Shown: positions 1 through 9,258, numbered from the stretch's first letter. The stretch is 64,000 nucleotides of DNA from Rhizobium sp. CB3090 (GCF_029714285.1 NZ_CP121662.1:2232001-2296000), one strand, 5' to 3'. Notes: generated by a model not told the origin, from the sequence alone. Program-made: numbers and translations.

Positions 1-1
1 G

Positions 2-619
2 TTCGAGCCGAAGCTGACGAAAGCTGAGCGGCAGGACCGCGTCCGTGAGATCATGGCGGCGGTCGGGCTCGTGCCGGAGATGATCAATCGCTATCCGCAC
101 GAGTTCTCCGGCGGCCAGGCGCAGCGCATCGGCATTGCCCGCGCCGTGGTCACGCGGCCGAAGCTGATCGTCTGCGATGAGCCGGTCTCGGCCCTCGACG
201 TCTCGATCCAGGGCCAGGTGATCACGCTGTTGCGCAGGCTGCGCAAGGAGTTCGGCCTGACGCTGATCTTCATCAGCCACGATCTCTCCGTCGTGCGCCT
301 GATCTCGGACGACGTGCTGGTGCTTTACCTCGGCAAGGTGGTTGAAGCAGGCGACGCCGCCACCGTCTTCGACCATCCGGCCCATCCCTACACACAGGCC
401 TTGTTCTCTGCCGCGCCTATCCCCGATCCGAAGCGGGCGCGTGGCCGCGAGCGCATTCGCCTGCAGGGCGATCCGCCCTCGCCGCTCTATCCCCCCGTCG
501 GCTGCGTCTTCTCGCCGCGCTGCTGGAAGGCGACGGATATTTGCAGGACGAAGATGCCGCCGACCGAGCAGGTTCGCCCCGGCCAGACCGCGGCGTGCTA
601 TCATATGGACAGGCCATAA
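2..619 (+). CDS. Peptide-type ABC transporter ATP-binding protein, C-terminal part (DppF/OppF-like)
   Basis: The reading frame is open to the left edge, so this is the 3' part of a gene. It hydrolyses ATP to drive an oligopeptide/dipeptide-type importer on the cytoplasmic face of the inner membrane. Visible are the ABC signature FSGGQAQR, the Walker B stretch [12 protein letters not shown], the H-loop ISHDLSVV and the C-terminal oligo_HPY extension ([10 protein letters not shown], then [10 protein letters not shown] with the usual cysteines) that is typical of DppD/DppF/OppD/OppF. The Walker A motif lies outside the window. The substrate cannot be told from this subunit. The sugar kinase gene follows about 95 bases downstream. 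Confidence 0.93.
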   Translation, partial: FEPKLTKAERQDRVREIMAAVGLVPEMINRYPHEFSGGQAQRIGIARAVVTRPKLIVCDEPVSALDVSIQGQVITLLRRLRKEFGLTLIFISHDLSVVRLISDDVLVLYLGKVVEAGDAATVFDHPAHPYTQALFSAAPIPDPKRARGRERIRLQGDPPSPLYPPVGCVFSPRCWKATDICRTKMPPTEQVRPGQTAACYHMDRP

Positions 620-714
620 AGCTTAAAAAGGTGGACGGCGCAGCCCGCCGTTCGCCTTGCTCCGGCAGCCGCATACGCGTATGCAGCAACGAAGCGAAAA
701 CGCAGGAGGACGTC

Positions 715-1632
715 TTGGGCGGGCATTTTCTATCGATCGGCGAATGCATGGTGGAGCTGTCGCAGGCTGAGGACGGACTTCTGCGCAAGGGCTTTGCCGG
801 CGACACCTTCAACACGGCCTGGTATGCCCGCGCCTGCCTGCCGGCTGATTGGTCCGTCGACTATTTCACGGCGCTCGGCGACGACGCGATGTCGGACGAA
901 ATGCTGAATTTCATGAAGGCGCATGACATCGGCACGTCGAACATCCGCCGTCTCCGCGGCAAGACGCCCGGTCTCTACATGATCAACCTGAAGAATGGTG
1001 AACGGTCCTTCAGCTATTGGCGCGACAGTTCGGCTGCCCGCCAGCTTGCCGCCGATGGCGACCGGCTTCGTACCGCGATCGAAGAATCCAACGTCCTCTA
1101 TTTTTCCGGCATCACCCTGGCGATCCTGTCGCATGAAGACGCCGAGACGCTGCTCGCCGAGCTCCGCCGCGCCAAGGCCGTCGGCAAGCTGGTGGTCTTC
1201 GACCCCAACCTGCGCCCACGCCTTTGGTCGAGCTTTGACGCCATGCATACGATGATCGGCGAAGGCGCCCGCGCCTCGACGCTGGTGATGCCGAGCTTCG
1301 ACGACGAAGTCTCGCATTTCGCTGATGACTCGATCGCCGGCACCATCCGCCGTTACCGGCTGCACGGCGCCAATATGGTCGTCGTCAAGAATGGTGCCGA
1401 GGGCGCGACCGTCGGAACCGATGCCGGTGAAACGCTTGTTCCAGCCGTCAAGGTCGCCAAGGTCGTCGACACCACCAGCGCCGGCGACAGCTTCAATGGC
1501 GCTTTCCTCGCCCATTATCTGGAGCATGATGACGCCGTCGCCGCCGCCCATTTTGCTGCGGGGATCGCCGCAAAGGTCATCCAGGAACATGGCGCTTTGG
1601 TGCCGCCGGAAAAGCTGCAGGCCGCCGGCTGA
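715..1632 (+). CDS. kdgK: PfkB-family sugar kinase, probable 2-keto-3-deoxygluconate kinase
   Basis: Ribokinase/PfkB-family kinase that would phosphorylate 2-keto-3-deoxygluconate to KDPG in the cytoplasm, feeding the Entner-Doudoroff pathway. The N-terminus SIGECMVEL and the C-terminal signature DTTSAGDSFNGAFL (anion hole and catalytic Asp) are clear. From the TTG at 715 it is 305 residues, close to E. coli KdgK. I chose TTG 715 because AGGAGGA lies at 704-710 and the family N-terminus begins just there; the open frame continues upstream to 541 inside the ABC gene and would add non-homologous residues. KdgK is the best guess by N-terminal similarity; fructokinase-type specificity is not excluded. 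Confidence 0.85.
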   Translation: MGGHFLSIGECMVELSQAEDGLLRKGFAGDTFNTAWYARACLPADWSVDYFTALGDDAMSDEMLNFMKAHDIGTSNIRRLRGKTPGLYMINLKNGERSFSYWRDSSAARQLAADGDRLRTAIEESNVLYFSGITLAILSHEDAETLLAELRRAKAVGKLVVFDPNLRPRLWSSFDAMHTMIGEGARASTLVMPSFDDEVSHFADDSIAGTIRRYRLHGANMVVVKNGAEGATVGTDAGETLVPAVKVAKVVDTTSAGDSFNGAFLAHYLEHDDAVAAAHFAAGIAAKVIQEHGALVPPEKLQAAG

Positions 1633-1750
1633 GAACTGTAATATTTCCATCATAGACACCCCGCACAATAGAACAGGCGCGGGAATCATCTTTGCTGCAC
1701 CGGACTTGGTTGTGCCGGCACCATGAGGGTGCGGTGCGGATGGAACGTTT

Positions 1751-2863
1751 TTGGATATGTTGCAGCGCTTGTCGGACATTGATCACAGAGCATGGGCTGA
1801 AGCGGCAAGCCAGGTCGCAACCCCGGAACGCCTGCTTATCGTCAGCGATGCCTGGCATCCGCAGGTGAACGGCGTCGTCCGCTCCATCGAAAATACCAAC
1901 CGCGAACTGGCGCGCATCGGCGTCGATGTCGTCATGATCACGCCGGAAGGGTTTCGCAACGTTCCCTGCCCGACCTATCCGGAAATCCGCCTGTCGATCG
2001 CAAGCTACCGCAAAGTCGCCGCCAGGATCGAAGCGGTCCGGCCAACCTATGTGCATATCGCGACGGAGGGCCCGCTCGGGCTGACGGCTCGCCGCTGGTG
2101 CGTGAAAAACGGCATGCCGTTTTCGACGAGCTATCACACCCGCTTCCCCGAATATGTCGCGGCCAGGCTGCCGATCCCACAGAGCTGGCTCTATGCCTTC
2201 GTCAAATGGTTCCACAATGCCGGTTCCGGCTGCATGGTAGCGACACCGAGCCTTGCCAATGAGCTCAAGCAGAAGGGCATCCACAATCTGCTGCCCTGGA
2301 GCCGCGGCATCGACTCGACGCTTTTTCGGCCGCAACCGCTGGAAGAGAACCCCTTCGGCCTGCCCCGCCCGATCTTCATGACCGTCGGCCGGGTGGCGCT
2401 CGAGAAGAACCTACCGGCCTTCCTCGAGCTGGACCTGCCCGGCTCGAAGGTCGTTGTCGGCGACGGACCGGCACGCGCCGAGTTGCAGAAACTCTATCCC
2501 AAGGTGCTCTTCCTCGGCTCGAAGTTCGGCGAAGCGCTGGCGCATGCCTATTCGCAAGCCGACGTTTTCGTCTTCCCGTCGAAGACCGATACATTCGGCA
2601 ATGCCATTTTGGAGGCGCTGGCGAGCGGCGTTCCGGTCGCCGCCTATCCTGTCACCGGCCCCGCAGATATCCTCAGCGGCAACGATGCAGCCGGCGTCGT
2701 GAATGACGATCTGGCAAAGGCCTGCCGTGACGCACTTTCCTCTTCCCGCGAGGCGGCCCGCGCCCTGGCGCTCAACTACTCCTGGGAAGCCGCCACGGCG
2801 CAATTCATCGGCAATGTCCGCCTCGCCAATCACCGCGGCCGGACGTTGGCTCAAAACCGCTGA
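1751..2863 (+). CDS. Glycosyltransferase family 4 protein
   Basis: Retaining GT-B-fold glycosyltransferase, cytoplasmic or membrane-associated, transferring a sugar from a nucleotide-sugar to lipid or glycan. The N-terminal part has the acceptor-side pattern LIVSDAWHPQVNGVVRS. The C-terminal Rossmann half holds GRVALEKNL, VVVGDGPARAEL and the donor-binding TDTFGNAILEALASGVPV (an EX7E-like motif with Asp in the first position, common in the PimB/MgtA/diglucosyl-lipid branch). Start is TTG 1751 or ATG 1757, with a purine-rich GGATGGAA upstream at about 1739. About 120 bases after the kinase gene. A role in membrane glycolipid or surface glycan synthesis is an inference. Confidence 0.85.
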   Translation: MDMLQRLSDIDHRAWAEAASQVATPERLLIVSDAWHPQVNGVVRSIENTNRELARIGVDVVMITPEGFRNVPCPTYPEIRLSIASYRKVAARIEAVRPTYVHIATEGPLGLTARRWCVKNGMPFSTSYHTRFPEYVAARLPIPQSWLYAFVKWFHNAGSGCMVATPSLANELKQKGIHNLLPWSRGIDSTLFRPQPLEENPFGLPRPIFMTVGRVALEKNLPAFLELDLPGSKVVVGDGPARAELQKLYPKVLFLGSKFGEALAHAYSQADVFVFPSKTDTFGNAILEALASGVPVAAYPVTGPADILSGNDAAGVVNDDLAKACRDALSSSREAARALALNYSWEAATAQFIGNVRLANHRGRTLAQNR

Positions 2864-3260
2864 GTGCGGGCTACGCGCCGTCCACCAACGCCGTTATCGC
2901 GTGCAAGGCACGTATGAATTCACCTTTCCTCGACCCTTTAGCCGACAAGCAACGGGATTCGCATCACAGGCGGCTCCCGGCAGCGCGGCTGTGATGTCAG
3001 ACCGTGCTATGTGGCGAGGGAACAGTTGGCCGGTTCACTGCGTTCACTGGCACGCATAGCGGTGGCCATCCGCGAACTAGCCGGGCATGGCCTATCCATG
3101 CCACCGAGTATCCAACCGCGGTGCCGGTTCTCCAAGGCGACCTTACATTGCGCAAGACTCTTTATCGGCAAAATCAAGAAAACGCATAGCTCTCATGCAT
3201 TTTTATGGATACGATTATTTATCGCACGATTTAAGTAGAGTTGCCTATGGAGTGCTAGAC
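2864..3260. other. Intergenic stretch with one hairpin
   Basis: About 400 bases between the glycosyltransferase and the OhrR-like regulator. Short open frames here look like chance frames and I recognise none. One inverted repeat is clear: CATCACAG at 2962-2969 pairs with CTGTGATG at 2989-2996 around a 19-base GC-rich loop, without a following T-run. Just upstream of the regulator (about 3205-3240) the DNA turns AT-rich, which is where its promoter should lie. No ohr peroxidase gene is present on either side. Confidence 0.5.
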
Positions 3261-3701
3261 ATGACAGACGACCCGCTGAAACTGGATACTTTCATATGCT
3301 TCGCCCTCTATTCGGCGAACCATGCGATGAACCGGCTATACAAGCCGATGCTCGATGAGCTGAACCTCACCTATCCGCAATATCTCGTCATGGTGACGTT
3401 GTGGGAGGAGGATGGCCAGACCGTCGGTGGTATCGGCGAGAAGCTTTTTCTGGAATCAAGTACGCTGACGCCACTGCTGAAACGCCTGGAAGCAGCCGGC
3501 TTCATTCAGCGCACCCGCAGCAAGGAAGACGAGCGCCAGGTGCTGATCCGCCTCACGAGCCAAGGCGCGGCTTTGAAGAAGAAAGCCGCAGGCATTCCCG
3601 CCTGCATCCTTGATGCATCGGATACAACGGCGAGCGAGCTGACGCGCTTGAAAGCGGAAGTCGTCAAGCTACGCGAAGCGCTGAGCAAGAACGCGGCCTG
3701 A
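3261..3701 (+). CDS. ohrR: MarR-family regulator, OhrR-like (organic hydroperoxide sensor)
   Basis: Winged-helix repressor expected to sense organic hydroperoxides by cysteine oxidation. Met at 3261 starts a 146-residue protein that matches the OhrR pattern: [15 protein letters not shown] with a reactive-type Cys at residue 13, [14 protein letters not shown] in the dimer/DNA-binding region, the wing [14 protein letters not shown], and a second Cys at residue 115, as in two-cysteine OhrR proteins. An in-frame extension upstream to 3087 has no family similarity. The usual partner ohr is missing next door, so its target may be elsewhere, or it may be another MarR-type sensor. Confidence 0.85.
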   Translation: MTDDPLKLDTFICFALYSANHAMNRLYKPMLDELNLTYPQYLVMVTLWEEDGQTVGGIGEKLFLESSTLTPLLKRLEAAGFIQRTRSKEDERQVLIRLTSQGAALKKKAAGIPACILDASDTTASELTRLKAEVVKLREALSKNAA

Positions 3702-3722
3702 TCTCTCAGCGCCCCGATCCCG

Positions 3723-3822
3723 AGAGCGGTCCAGCGTTTCATGGAATCGCTTTCCGCTCTATCCCTTTGTTTTACGCATTCCGGACGGAAAACCGCTACG
3801 CATTTTTCCTGGAACTGCTCTA
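3723..3822. repeat. Dispersed palindromic repeat, copy 1
   Basis: About 100 bases between ohrR and the 3' end of der. The reverse complement of this stretch matches 10246-10337 over most of its length, including the shared core TGCGTAGCGGTTTT and the inverted-repeat ends TTCCAG...GGAAT and AGAGCGG...CCGCTCT. It holds two internal inverted repeats, so it could fold in RNA or DNA. It looks like a small non-autonomous rhizobial intergenic repeat; it may also end der transcripts. Confidence 0.75.
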
Positions 3823-3827
3823 AGGCG

Positions 3828-5255
3828 TCACCGCTTCTTTTTGGTCTCGTAAGGATTTTCCGACGAGCGGAAATGGATGCGGATCGGCACGCCCGGCATG
3901 GCGAAATCTTGACGCAGGCCGTTGATCAAGTAACGCACATAGGATTCCGGCAGCGCATCCGAGCGCGTGCAGGAAATCATGAAGGCCGGCGGACGCGCCT
4001 TCACCTGGGTCATGTATTTCAGCTTGATGCGCCGGCCGGAAACGGCCGGTGGCGGATGCTGAACCTGCTGCGTCTCCAGCCAGCGATTGAGCTTGGCGGT
4101 GGACACGCGCTTATTCCAGACCTTATCGGTATCGACGACCGCTTGCATCAACCGATCCAGCCCCTCGCCCGTCTGACCGGAAATCGGGACGGCGCGAATG
4201 CCGCGCGCCTGCGGCAGCAGCCGATCGGTCTTTTCGCGCAGATCGGCAAGTACGGCTTGGCGATCCTCGATCATGTCCCACTTGTTGAAGGCAAGCACGG
4301 CGGCCCGGCCCTCGCGGACGACGAGATCGACGATCTGCAGGTCCTGCTTTTCGAACGGAATGGTGGCGTCGAAGACGATGACCACGGTCTCGGCGAAACG
4401 AATGGCGCGCAACGCGTCGGCGACGGAGAGCTTTTCAAGCTTTTCGATCACCTTGGCCTTGCGGCGCATGCCGGCGGTATCGAACATTTTCACTGTCCGG
4501 CCGCGCCAGCTCCAATCGACCGAGATCGAATCGCGGGTGATTCCGGCTTCCGGACCGGTCAGCAGCCGATCTTCGCCAAGGAAGCGATTGATCAGCGTCG
4601 ATTTGCCGGCATTCGGGCGGCCAACGATGGCGACACGCAGCGGCCGCGTCTCGTCATAGGCCGGCTCCTCGTCGATCTCTTCCCCGTCCTCACCGATCGC
4701 AGGGCGTGGAATGCTGACATTCGTCTCCGCCTCATCATCCTTTGGCGGAAAAGCACGCTCATGGCCGAGCGCCTCGATGATGGCATCGCGCAGATCCATC
4801 ATGCCCTGGCCATGTTCGGCAGAGATCGGGCATGGCTCGCCAAGGCCAAGCGTGAAAGCATCGTAGAAGCCGCTATCCGAGCCCCGGGCTTCCGACTTGT
4901 TGGCGACGAGAACCACCGGACGTCCGCGCTTGCGCAGCATTTCGGCCAACGTCTTGTCGACATGCGTCAGGCCCATTTTGGCGTCGACGACGAACAGCGT
5001 CAGATCGGCTTCGTCGATCGCCGCTTCCGTCTGGGCGCGCATGCGGCCTTCCAACGTCTCCTCGCTGGCTTCTTCGAGACCAGCGGTGTCGACAATACGA
5101 AAACGAAGATCAACGAGGCGCGCATCGCCAGGACGGCGGTCGCGCGTCACGCCCGGCGTATCGTCGACAAGCGCCAGCTTCTTGCCAACCAGCCGGTTGA
5201 AAAGAGTGGACTTGCCGACATTCGGGCGACCGACGATCGCAACCGTGAAACTCAT
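3828..5255 (-). CDS. der: Ribosome biogenesis GTPase Der (EngA)
   Basis: Essential double-GTPase that assists 50S subunit assembly. At 475 residues it shows two tandem G domains followed by a KH-like domain. The first G1 is GRPNVGKST near residues 9-17 with DTPG and NKSE; the second is GRPNAGKST near residue 214 with DTAGMRRK and NKWD. The C-terminal KH-like part ([20 protein letters not shown]) is complete and ends with a basic tail. It starts at ATG 5255, 15 bases downstream of the YfgM-like gene, so the two are probably co-transcribed. In E. coli bamB lies between these two genes; here it does not. Confidence 0.97.
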   Translation of the reverse strand: MSFTVAIVGRPNVGKSTLFNRLVGKKLALVDDTPGVTRDRRPGDARLVDLRFRIVDTAGLEEASEETLEGRMRAQTEAAIDEADLTLFVVDAKMGLTHVDKTLAEMLRKRGRPVVLVANKSEARGSDSGFYDAFTLGLGEPCPISAEHGQGMMDLRDAIIEALGHERAFPPKDDEAETNVSIPRPAIGEDGEEIDEEPAYDETRPLRVAIVGRPNAGKSTLINRFLGEDRLLTGPEAGITRDSISVDWSWRGRTVKMFDTAGMRRKAKVIEKLEKLSVADALRAIRFAETVVIVFDATIPFEKQDLQIVDLVVREGRAAVLAFNKWDMIEDRQAVLADLREKTDRLLPQARGIRAVPISGQTGEGLDRLMQAVVDTDKVWNKRVSTAKLNRWLETQQVQHPPPAVSGRRIKLKYMTQVKARPPAFMISCTRSDALPESYVRYLINGLRQDFAMPGVPIRIHFRSSENPYETKKKR

Positions 5256-5270
5256 TTAGTGATTTACCCT

Positions 5271-5954
5271 TCAGCCTTTTGCGACCGGTGCCTTGCCGGA
5301 TGCAGTAATGAGGTCGAGCAGCATCTGGGCGCGGTTGCCGACATTGCGCGGGCTCTGGGGATCGTCGACGATCGCCTGGAACCATTGACGTGCCTTGGCG
5401 AAATCGTCGGCCTTGTAGGCAGCAAGACCCAGTACCTCACGCGCGGAATGCCGGAAAGCATTGGCCGGCACGGCCAGTTCCTGCGCCTCGGCGGCAACCT
5501 GATCGTACGCGCCCGTATCGACAAGCAGATAGGCTGCACGCAGGCGAGCCGCGTCCTGGATAACGGCCGGAACGCCGGATTCCTTGCCAATGGCCGAGAA
5601 CGCCGCAATCGCGCCGGCCGTATCGCCCTTCTGCGCCTGCAGCGAGGCGGCACGCATGCGTGCCAGCAGCGGATAGGAACCGCTGCCGCTCTTCTCGATA
5701 GTAGTCAGCGCGGCCAGCGCATCGTCCGTCTTGTTCTGATCAGCCAGCGTCAGCGCGGCGATGAACTGATCGCCGCTGCTACCGGCCTGACGACCGGACC
5801 AGTAGCGGTAGCCGCTAAAGGCGGCAGTGCCGAGAACGATGAGCACGGCAGCGCCGATGATAAGCCGGCCAAAACGGCGCCATACGAACCGCAATTGGTC
5901 CGAACGCAGTTCCTCGTTCACCTCGCGGATGAAGCTATCGTCGTTGAATGCCAT
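5271..5954 (-). CDS. YfgM-like tetratricopeptide membrane protein
   Basis: A 227-residue protein with a short cytoplasmic N-terminus (residues 1-25), one membrane segment (LIIGAAVLIVLGTAAFSGYRYW) and a periplasmic helical repeat domain. This is the layout of YfgM, an ancillary partner of the SecYEG translocon and of periplasmic chaperones (UPF0070/TPR_21 family). It has the family start DDSFIREVNEELRSDQL, typical of the alphaproteobacterial form. Directly upstream of der on the same strand with a 15-base gap. The function is inferred from the E. coli homologue. Confidence 0.85.
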   Translation of the reverse strand: MAFNDDSFIREVNEELRSDQLRFVWRRFGRLIIGAAVLIVLGTAAFSGYRYWSGRQAGSSGDQFIAALTLADQNKTDDALAALTTIEKSGSGSYPLLARMRAASLQAQKGDTAGAIAAFSAIGKESGVPAVIQDAARLRAAYLLVDTGAYDQVAAEAQELAVPANAFRHSAREVLGLAAYKADDFAKARQWFQAIVDDPQSPRNVGNRAQMLLDLITASGKAPVAKG

Positions 5955-6056
5955 TCTCGTCTCCGGCCCAGGCCTAAAATATTCGCAAAGAGCTTATGGG
6001 TAGTGGGGCCTTCTACTCCATTTTGCGGCTGTTGTAAGGGGGAATGGCAGAAATCG

Positions 6057-6638
6057 TCACATAACGAGCGGTGAAACCCCGATAATCCACTCGTGCAGCT
6101 TCCAAATGATCAATCCCCAGACCACGATACCGATGACGACGGCATAAAGATCGTATTTCGCCGAAACGAAGGGCCGCAGAGAAATCTCGCCTGCGCGTTC
6201 ACGCCGCTTCAGCGATATCCGCATGATAACGCCCCAGGCGAGGAACGCGGCAAACAACAGCATGGCGGCGCCGTCGCCGTTGGAAAGCAGATGCGCAAAG
6301 GCCCAGATCTTCACCGACAGCACCATCGGATGCTTCGTCCTGACCGCGATATGCCCTGCCGGCAGCAGCGAGGCGACGAGACAGATCAGAGCAAAAAGCA
6401 TCAACAGAATGGTGATATGGCTCATCCAGAACGGCGGAGACCAGATCGGGGTCGAATCGCGCGCTTGCCCGAAGCCGTAGATCAATAGAATCAGCGTGAC
6501 GATGCTGGCGATCGAATAGCCGATCTTCCAGCCGGCCTCGCCAAGACTCGCGATCATCGAGCGGCGGAAACCGGGTATCACGACGCGGATCAGATGAATG
6601 CCGAGGAAAAGGATGATGCCAAGGATAAGCAGTGACAT
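6057..6638 (-). CDS. NnrU family membrane protein
   Basis: A 193-residue integral membrane protein with about five to six hydrophobic segments, beginning MSLLILGIILFLGIHLIRV and containing the family-type stretch RTKHPMVLSVKIWAFAHLLSNGD. NnrU proteins are encoded near denitrification genes in some Rhodobacterales and are related to the isoprenylcysteine methyltransferase-like membrane fold, but the reaction is not established. No denitrification gene is nearby here, so the name is a family label only. Confidence 0.85.
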   Translation of the reverse strand: MSLLILGIILFLGIHLIRVVIPGFRRSMIASLGEAGWKIGYSIASIVTLILLIYGFGQARDSTPIWSPPFWMSHITILLMLFALICLVASLLPAGHIAVRTKHPMVLSVKIWAFAHLLSNGDGAAMLLFAAFLAWGVIMRISLKRRERAGEISLRPFVSAKYDLYAVVIGIVVWGLIIWKLHEWIIGVSPLVM

Positions 6639-6810
6639 GAGTGAAATCCCGTTCGTGTCTTATGAAGACATCAGTATCGACTATGACGAAAAATTGCCAG
6701 CGGGACCGCAGCTTTGCCGCATTTGACCGGCAGGGAGACAGAAAAGCCGGGTATGCCCCACTAACCGCAGGTACGCGAAGCGAAAAGCCTGAAACAGGTT
6801 ACGGGAGATC

Positions 6811-7821
6811 ATGCCCACCCCCATAATTTTCACGGTGCCCATGTTTCGTTTTGTCTCTTTCGCCTCCCTCGCCCTTTCCCTTGCCCTGCCGGCGATCGCC
6901 GAGGCTCAGGATAAGCCGAAGCAATTGGTGATGATCTCTTTCGACGGCGCACATGACAATGCGCTGTGGACGAAGAGCCGCGAGATCGCCTCGCGCAACG
7001 GCGCGCATTTCACCTACTTCCTTTCCTGCACCTTCCTGATGAACCACGATCAGGCCAAGGCCTATCAGGCGCCCGGACAGAAAGTCGGCAAGTCGAATGT
7101 CGGCTTCGCCAAGAGCGACGACGACGTGCGCACGCGCATCGCCAATATCTGGGGTGCCCATCTGGAAGGCCACGATATCTCCAGCCACGCCTGCGGCCAT
7201 TTCGACGGCAAGGCGTGGACATCAGCGGACTGGCAACAGGAATTCATGAGCGCGCGCAAGGCGCTGCGCGACGCCTGGAAGAACGTCGGCGAAGCGGACA
7301 AGGAGCCTGCCGGCTGGCAGGAATTCGCAACGAAAGACGTCAAAGGCTTCCGCGCGCCCTATCTTTCCACCAGCGACGGCCTGGTGCCGGCCGAAAAGGC
7401 CATGGGCTTCCAATATGACGCCAGCCTGGTGACCAAGGGCCCCGCGTTGCCGCAGGTGGTCGACGGCCTCTACCGCTTCGGCCTGCCGCTCATCCCCGAG
7501 GGACCGGACCACCATCCGGTGATCGGCATGGACTATAATCTCTATGTCCACCATTCCAAGGGCGTCGAAGACAAGGCGGATTCCAAGTCCTTCGAAGACC
7601 GCACCTTCGATGCATTCAAAGCAGCTTTCGCCAAACAATATAACGGCGACCGCATCCCGCTGCAGCTCGGCTTTCATTTCGTCGAAATGAACGACGGCGC
7701 CTATTGGCGTGCCCTCGACCGCTTCGTCAGCGACGTCTGCCATAAGGACGGCGTTGCCTGCGTCAGCTATTCCGAGGCGATCCCATTGATCGCTGCTCGC
7801 GGCAAGCTGCAACAGGGGTGA
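6811..7821 (+). CDS. Secreted polysaccharide deacetylase-like protein
   Basis: NodB-homology (CE4-type) fold protein. An N-terminal signal peptide (hydrophobic VSFASLALSLALPAIAEA) points to export. The catalytic-type features are SFDGAHDN (in place of the usual TFDDG), the metal-binding pair in GHDISSHACGH, RAPYLS in motif 3 and LGFHFVEM near the end. The first motif is atypical, so the substrate is uncertain; it may act on peptidoglycan, chitin-like or surface glycans. Start 6811 has GGGAG at 6803-6807; ATG 6841 would also leave an intact signal peptide. Confidence 0.8.
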   Translation: MPTPIIFTVPMFRFVSFASLALSLALPAIAEAQDKPKQLVMISFDGAHDNALWTKSREIASRNGAHFTYFLSCTFLMNHDQAKAYQAPGQKVGKSNVGFAKSDDDVRTRIANIWGAHLEGHDISSHACGHFDGKAWTSADWQQEFMSARKALRDAWKNVGEADKEPAGWQEFATKDVKGFRAPYLSTSDGLVPAEKAMGFQYDASLVTKGPALPQVVDGLYRFGLPLIPEGPDHHPVIGMDYNLYVHHSKGVEDKADSKSFEDRTFDAFKAAFAKQYNGDRIPLQLGFHFVEMNDGAYWRALDRFVSDVCHKDGVACVSYSEAIPLIAARGKLQQG

Positions 7822-7828
7822 GGAGCGG

Positions 7829-7915
7829 TCGGGCGAAGCCCGAGCAATCGACCCGGTGGGTCGATTGCAGCGACGAACGCCATGAGCCGAAGTGAAGGCC
7901 GGCGGTTAGCCTTCA
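7829..7915. repeat. Array of three perfect hairpins between convergent genes
   Basis: Three inverted repeats follow one another after the deacetylase gene: TCGGGC/GCCCGA (7829-7843, GAA loop), an 11-bp perfect stem GCAATCGACCC/GGGTCGATTGC (7844-7868, GGT loop), and TGAAGGC/GCCTTCA (7893-7915). None has a T-run. Such stacked stems suggest a REP-like mobile palindromic element or an mRNA 3'-end stabiliser for the deacetylase transcript. Confidence 0.75.
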
Positions 7916-7946
7916 GCCTAAGCCCACTTCCCCGCATTGTTGTCAT

Positions 7947-7972
7947 CGAAAAAGGCCCCGTTTCGGGGCCTT
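7947..7972 (-). terminator. Rho-independent terminator of bacA
   Basis: A perfect 9-bp stem AAGGCCCCG/CGGGGCCTT with a three-base loop (7952-7972) lies just past the bacA stop codon. Read on the minus strand it is followed by a run of Ts (7949-7953), the classical layout for intrinsic termination. Confidence 0.88.
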
Positions 7973-7983
7973 GCCTAGTTTCA

Positions 7984-9258
7984 TCAGCCGTCGACATGGA
8001 CGACGGAAGGATCTCGCTCCAGGTAATGCTGGTCGATCTTCGGCAGCGGCTCATCATCGATCGCCGCTTCGAAAGTCTTAAGGCGCTTGTGGATCGACAG
8101 AAGCTCGATGATCGTCGTCCAGGAGTTGACGAGATACTGGAATGAATTGCTGACCTGACCGAAGGCGGTCGCGATCTGTTGATATATGCCGTAGGTGATC
8201 GCGCCGGCGACAAACGTCGGAACCAGCATGAACAATACGAACATCGAGTCGGCCTGCAGATAGAAATAGCGGGCGATGTTGAAATAGACGTAGTGGAAGT
8301 AAATGCGGTAGTAGTTCCGCCTCACATTCGCGAAGAGCTCTCTGACGGTCGCCGGCTGGGCACGCTCGCCATTATCTTCGCCGTAAACGAGCTCCTTGCG
8401 GTAAGCCGCTTCCACGCGCTGGTTCTTGAAATTCAGGCCGGGCAGCTTGATGCCGGCAACCGCCAGCAGCACCGTACCGAAAGCCGACCAGAAGAGTGCC
8501 AGCCAGAAGAGCGAATGGGAAATCTTGCCGATGATCGGCAGTTCGGTGACATAGCTCGAAAGCGCGAGCAAGATCGGCAGAAAGACGATCAGCGTCATCA
8601 CCGAGTTGATCAGGCTGATACCCAATCCTTCCAGCGTGCTCGAAAAGCGCATCGTATCTTCCTGCACACGCTGCGAAGCGCCTTCGATGTGACGCAGCTT
8701 TTCCCATTTCGACATGTAGAAGCTGTTCATCGCCGTGCGCCAGCGGAAGATATAATGGCTGGTGTAGAAGTCCGTCAGGATGGAGACGAACATGCTAAGG
8801 AAAGCGATCTGCGCGAAGATTATCATCAACGTGTAGAAGCTCTCCACCGTCACCCCAGGCTGTTTTGTAAGCGCAGCCTGCAAGAGGTCACCGAAAGGAC
8901 GGCGGAAATTGTTGACGACGACAGATACTTGGACACCAAAATAGGTGACCAGAATGATCAGTGCCGAGCCCCAGATCGACCAGAGTTTCCAAGGATGATT
9001 CCAGGCTTTGATGTGCCATGCCCCACAGAAGATCGCGGTGCATAAAAAGAAAAACCCGTAGAACCAGAGATTTCCCCACAGCACGAAATAGCTGAGATCG
9101 TATGGTTCCTGCCCTTCCGGCGGCATGACGAAACCGAGATGCGTCCCCAAATCGGAGAAAGACGCATACCAGACTGCTATGCAGAAAATCGTCCAGACCA
9201 CCATCGAGGTGAAGAACAGCTTTGGCTGAGGGAAGAAGGAGTGAAACACGGGAGGCAA
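7984..9258 (-). CDS. bacA: BacA/SbmA peptide transporter
   Basis: A 424-residue inner-membrane protein of the SbmA/BacA-like family, which imports antimicrobial peptides and is also needed for very-long-chain fatty acid lipid A modification in rhizobia. It is an ABC-exporter-like transmembrane domain without an ATPase domain and is driven by the proton gradient. Family features are the start FHSFFPQPKLFF, several membrane spans, and the stretch VRRNYYRIYFHYVYFNIARYF in the middle-to-late part. Length matches Sinorhizobium BacA (about 420). In legume symbionts that make differentiated bacteroids it protects against NCR peptides; in other rhizobia it has milder roles. Single-gene unit with its own terminator. 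Confidence 0.93.
   Translation of the reverse strand: MPPVFHSFFPQPKLFFTSMVVWTIFCIAVWYASFSDLGTHLGFVMPPEGQEPYDLSYFVLWGNLWFYGFFFLCTAIFCGAWHIKAWNHPWKLWSIWGSALIILVTYFGVQVSVVVNNFRRPFGDLLQAALTKQPGVTVESFYTLMIIFAQIAFLSMFVSILTDFYTSHYIFRWRTAMNSFYMSKWEKLRHIEGASQRVQEDTMRFSSTLEGLGISLINSVMTLIVFLPILLALSSYVTELPIIGKISHSLFWLALFWSAFGTVLLAVAGIKLPGLNFKNQRVEAAYRKELVYGEDNGERAQPATVRELFANVRRNYYRIYFHYVYFNIARYFYLQADSMFVLFMLVPTFVAGAITYGIYQQIATAFGQVSNSFQYLVNSWTTIIELLSIHKRLKTFEAAIDDEPLPKIDQHYLERDPSVVHVDG

Noticed and set aside
3741..6074. A 777-codon open frame on the plus strand.
   Set aside because: It lies antisense to der and the YfgM-like gene, both of which have clear homology. Arg/Gly/Asp-rich composition is typical of the reverse frame in high-GC DNA.
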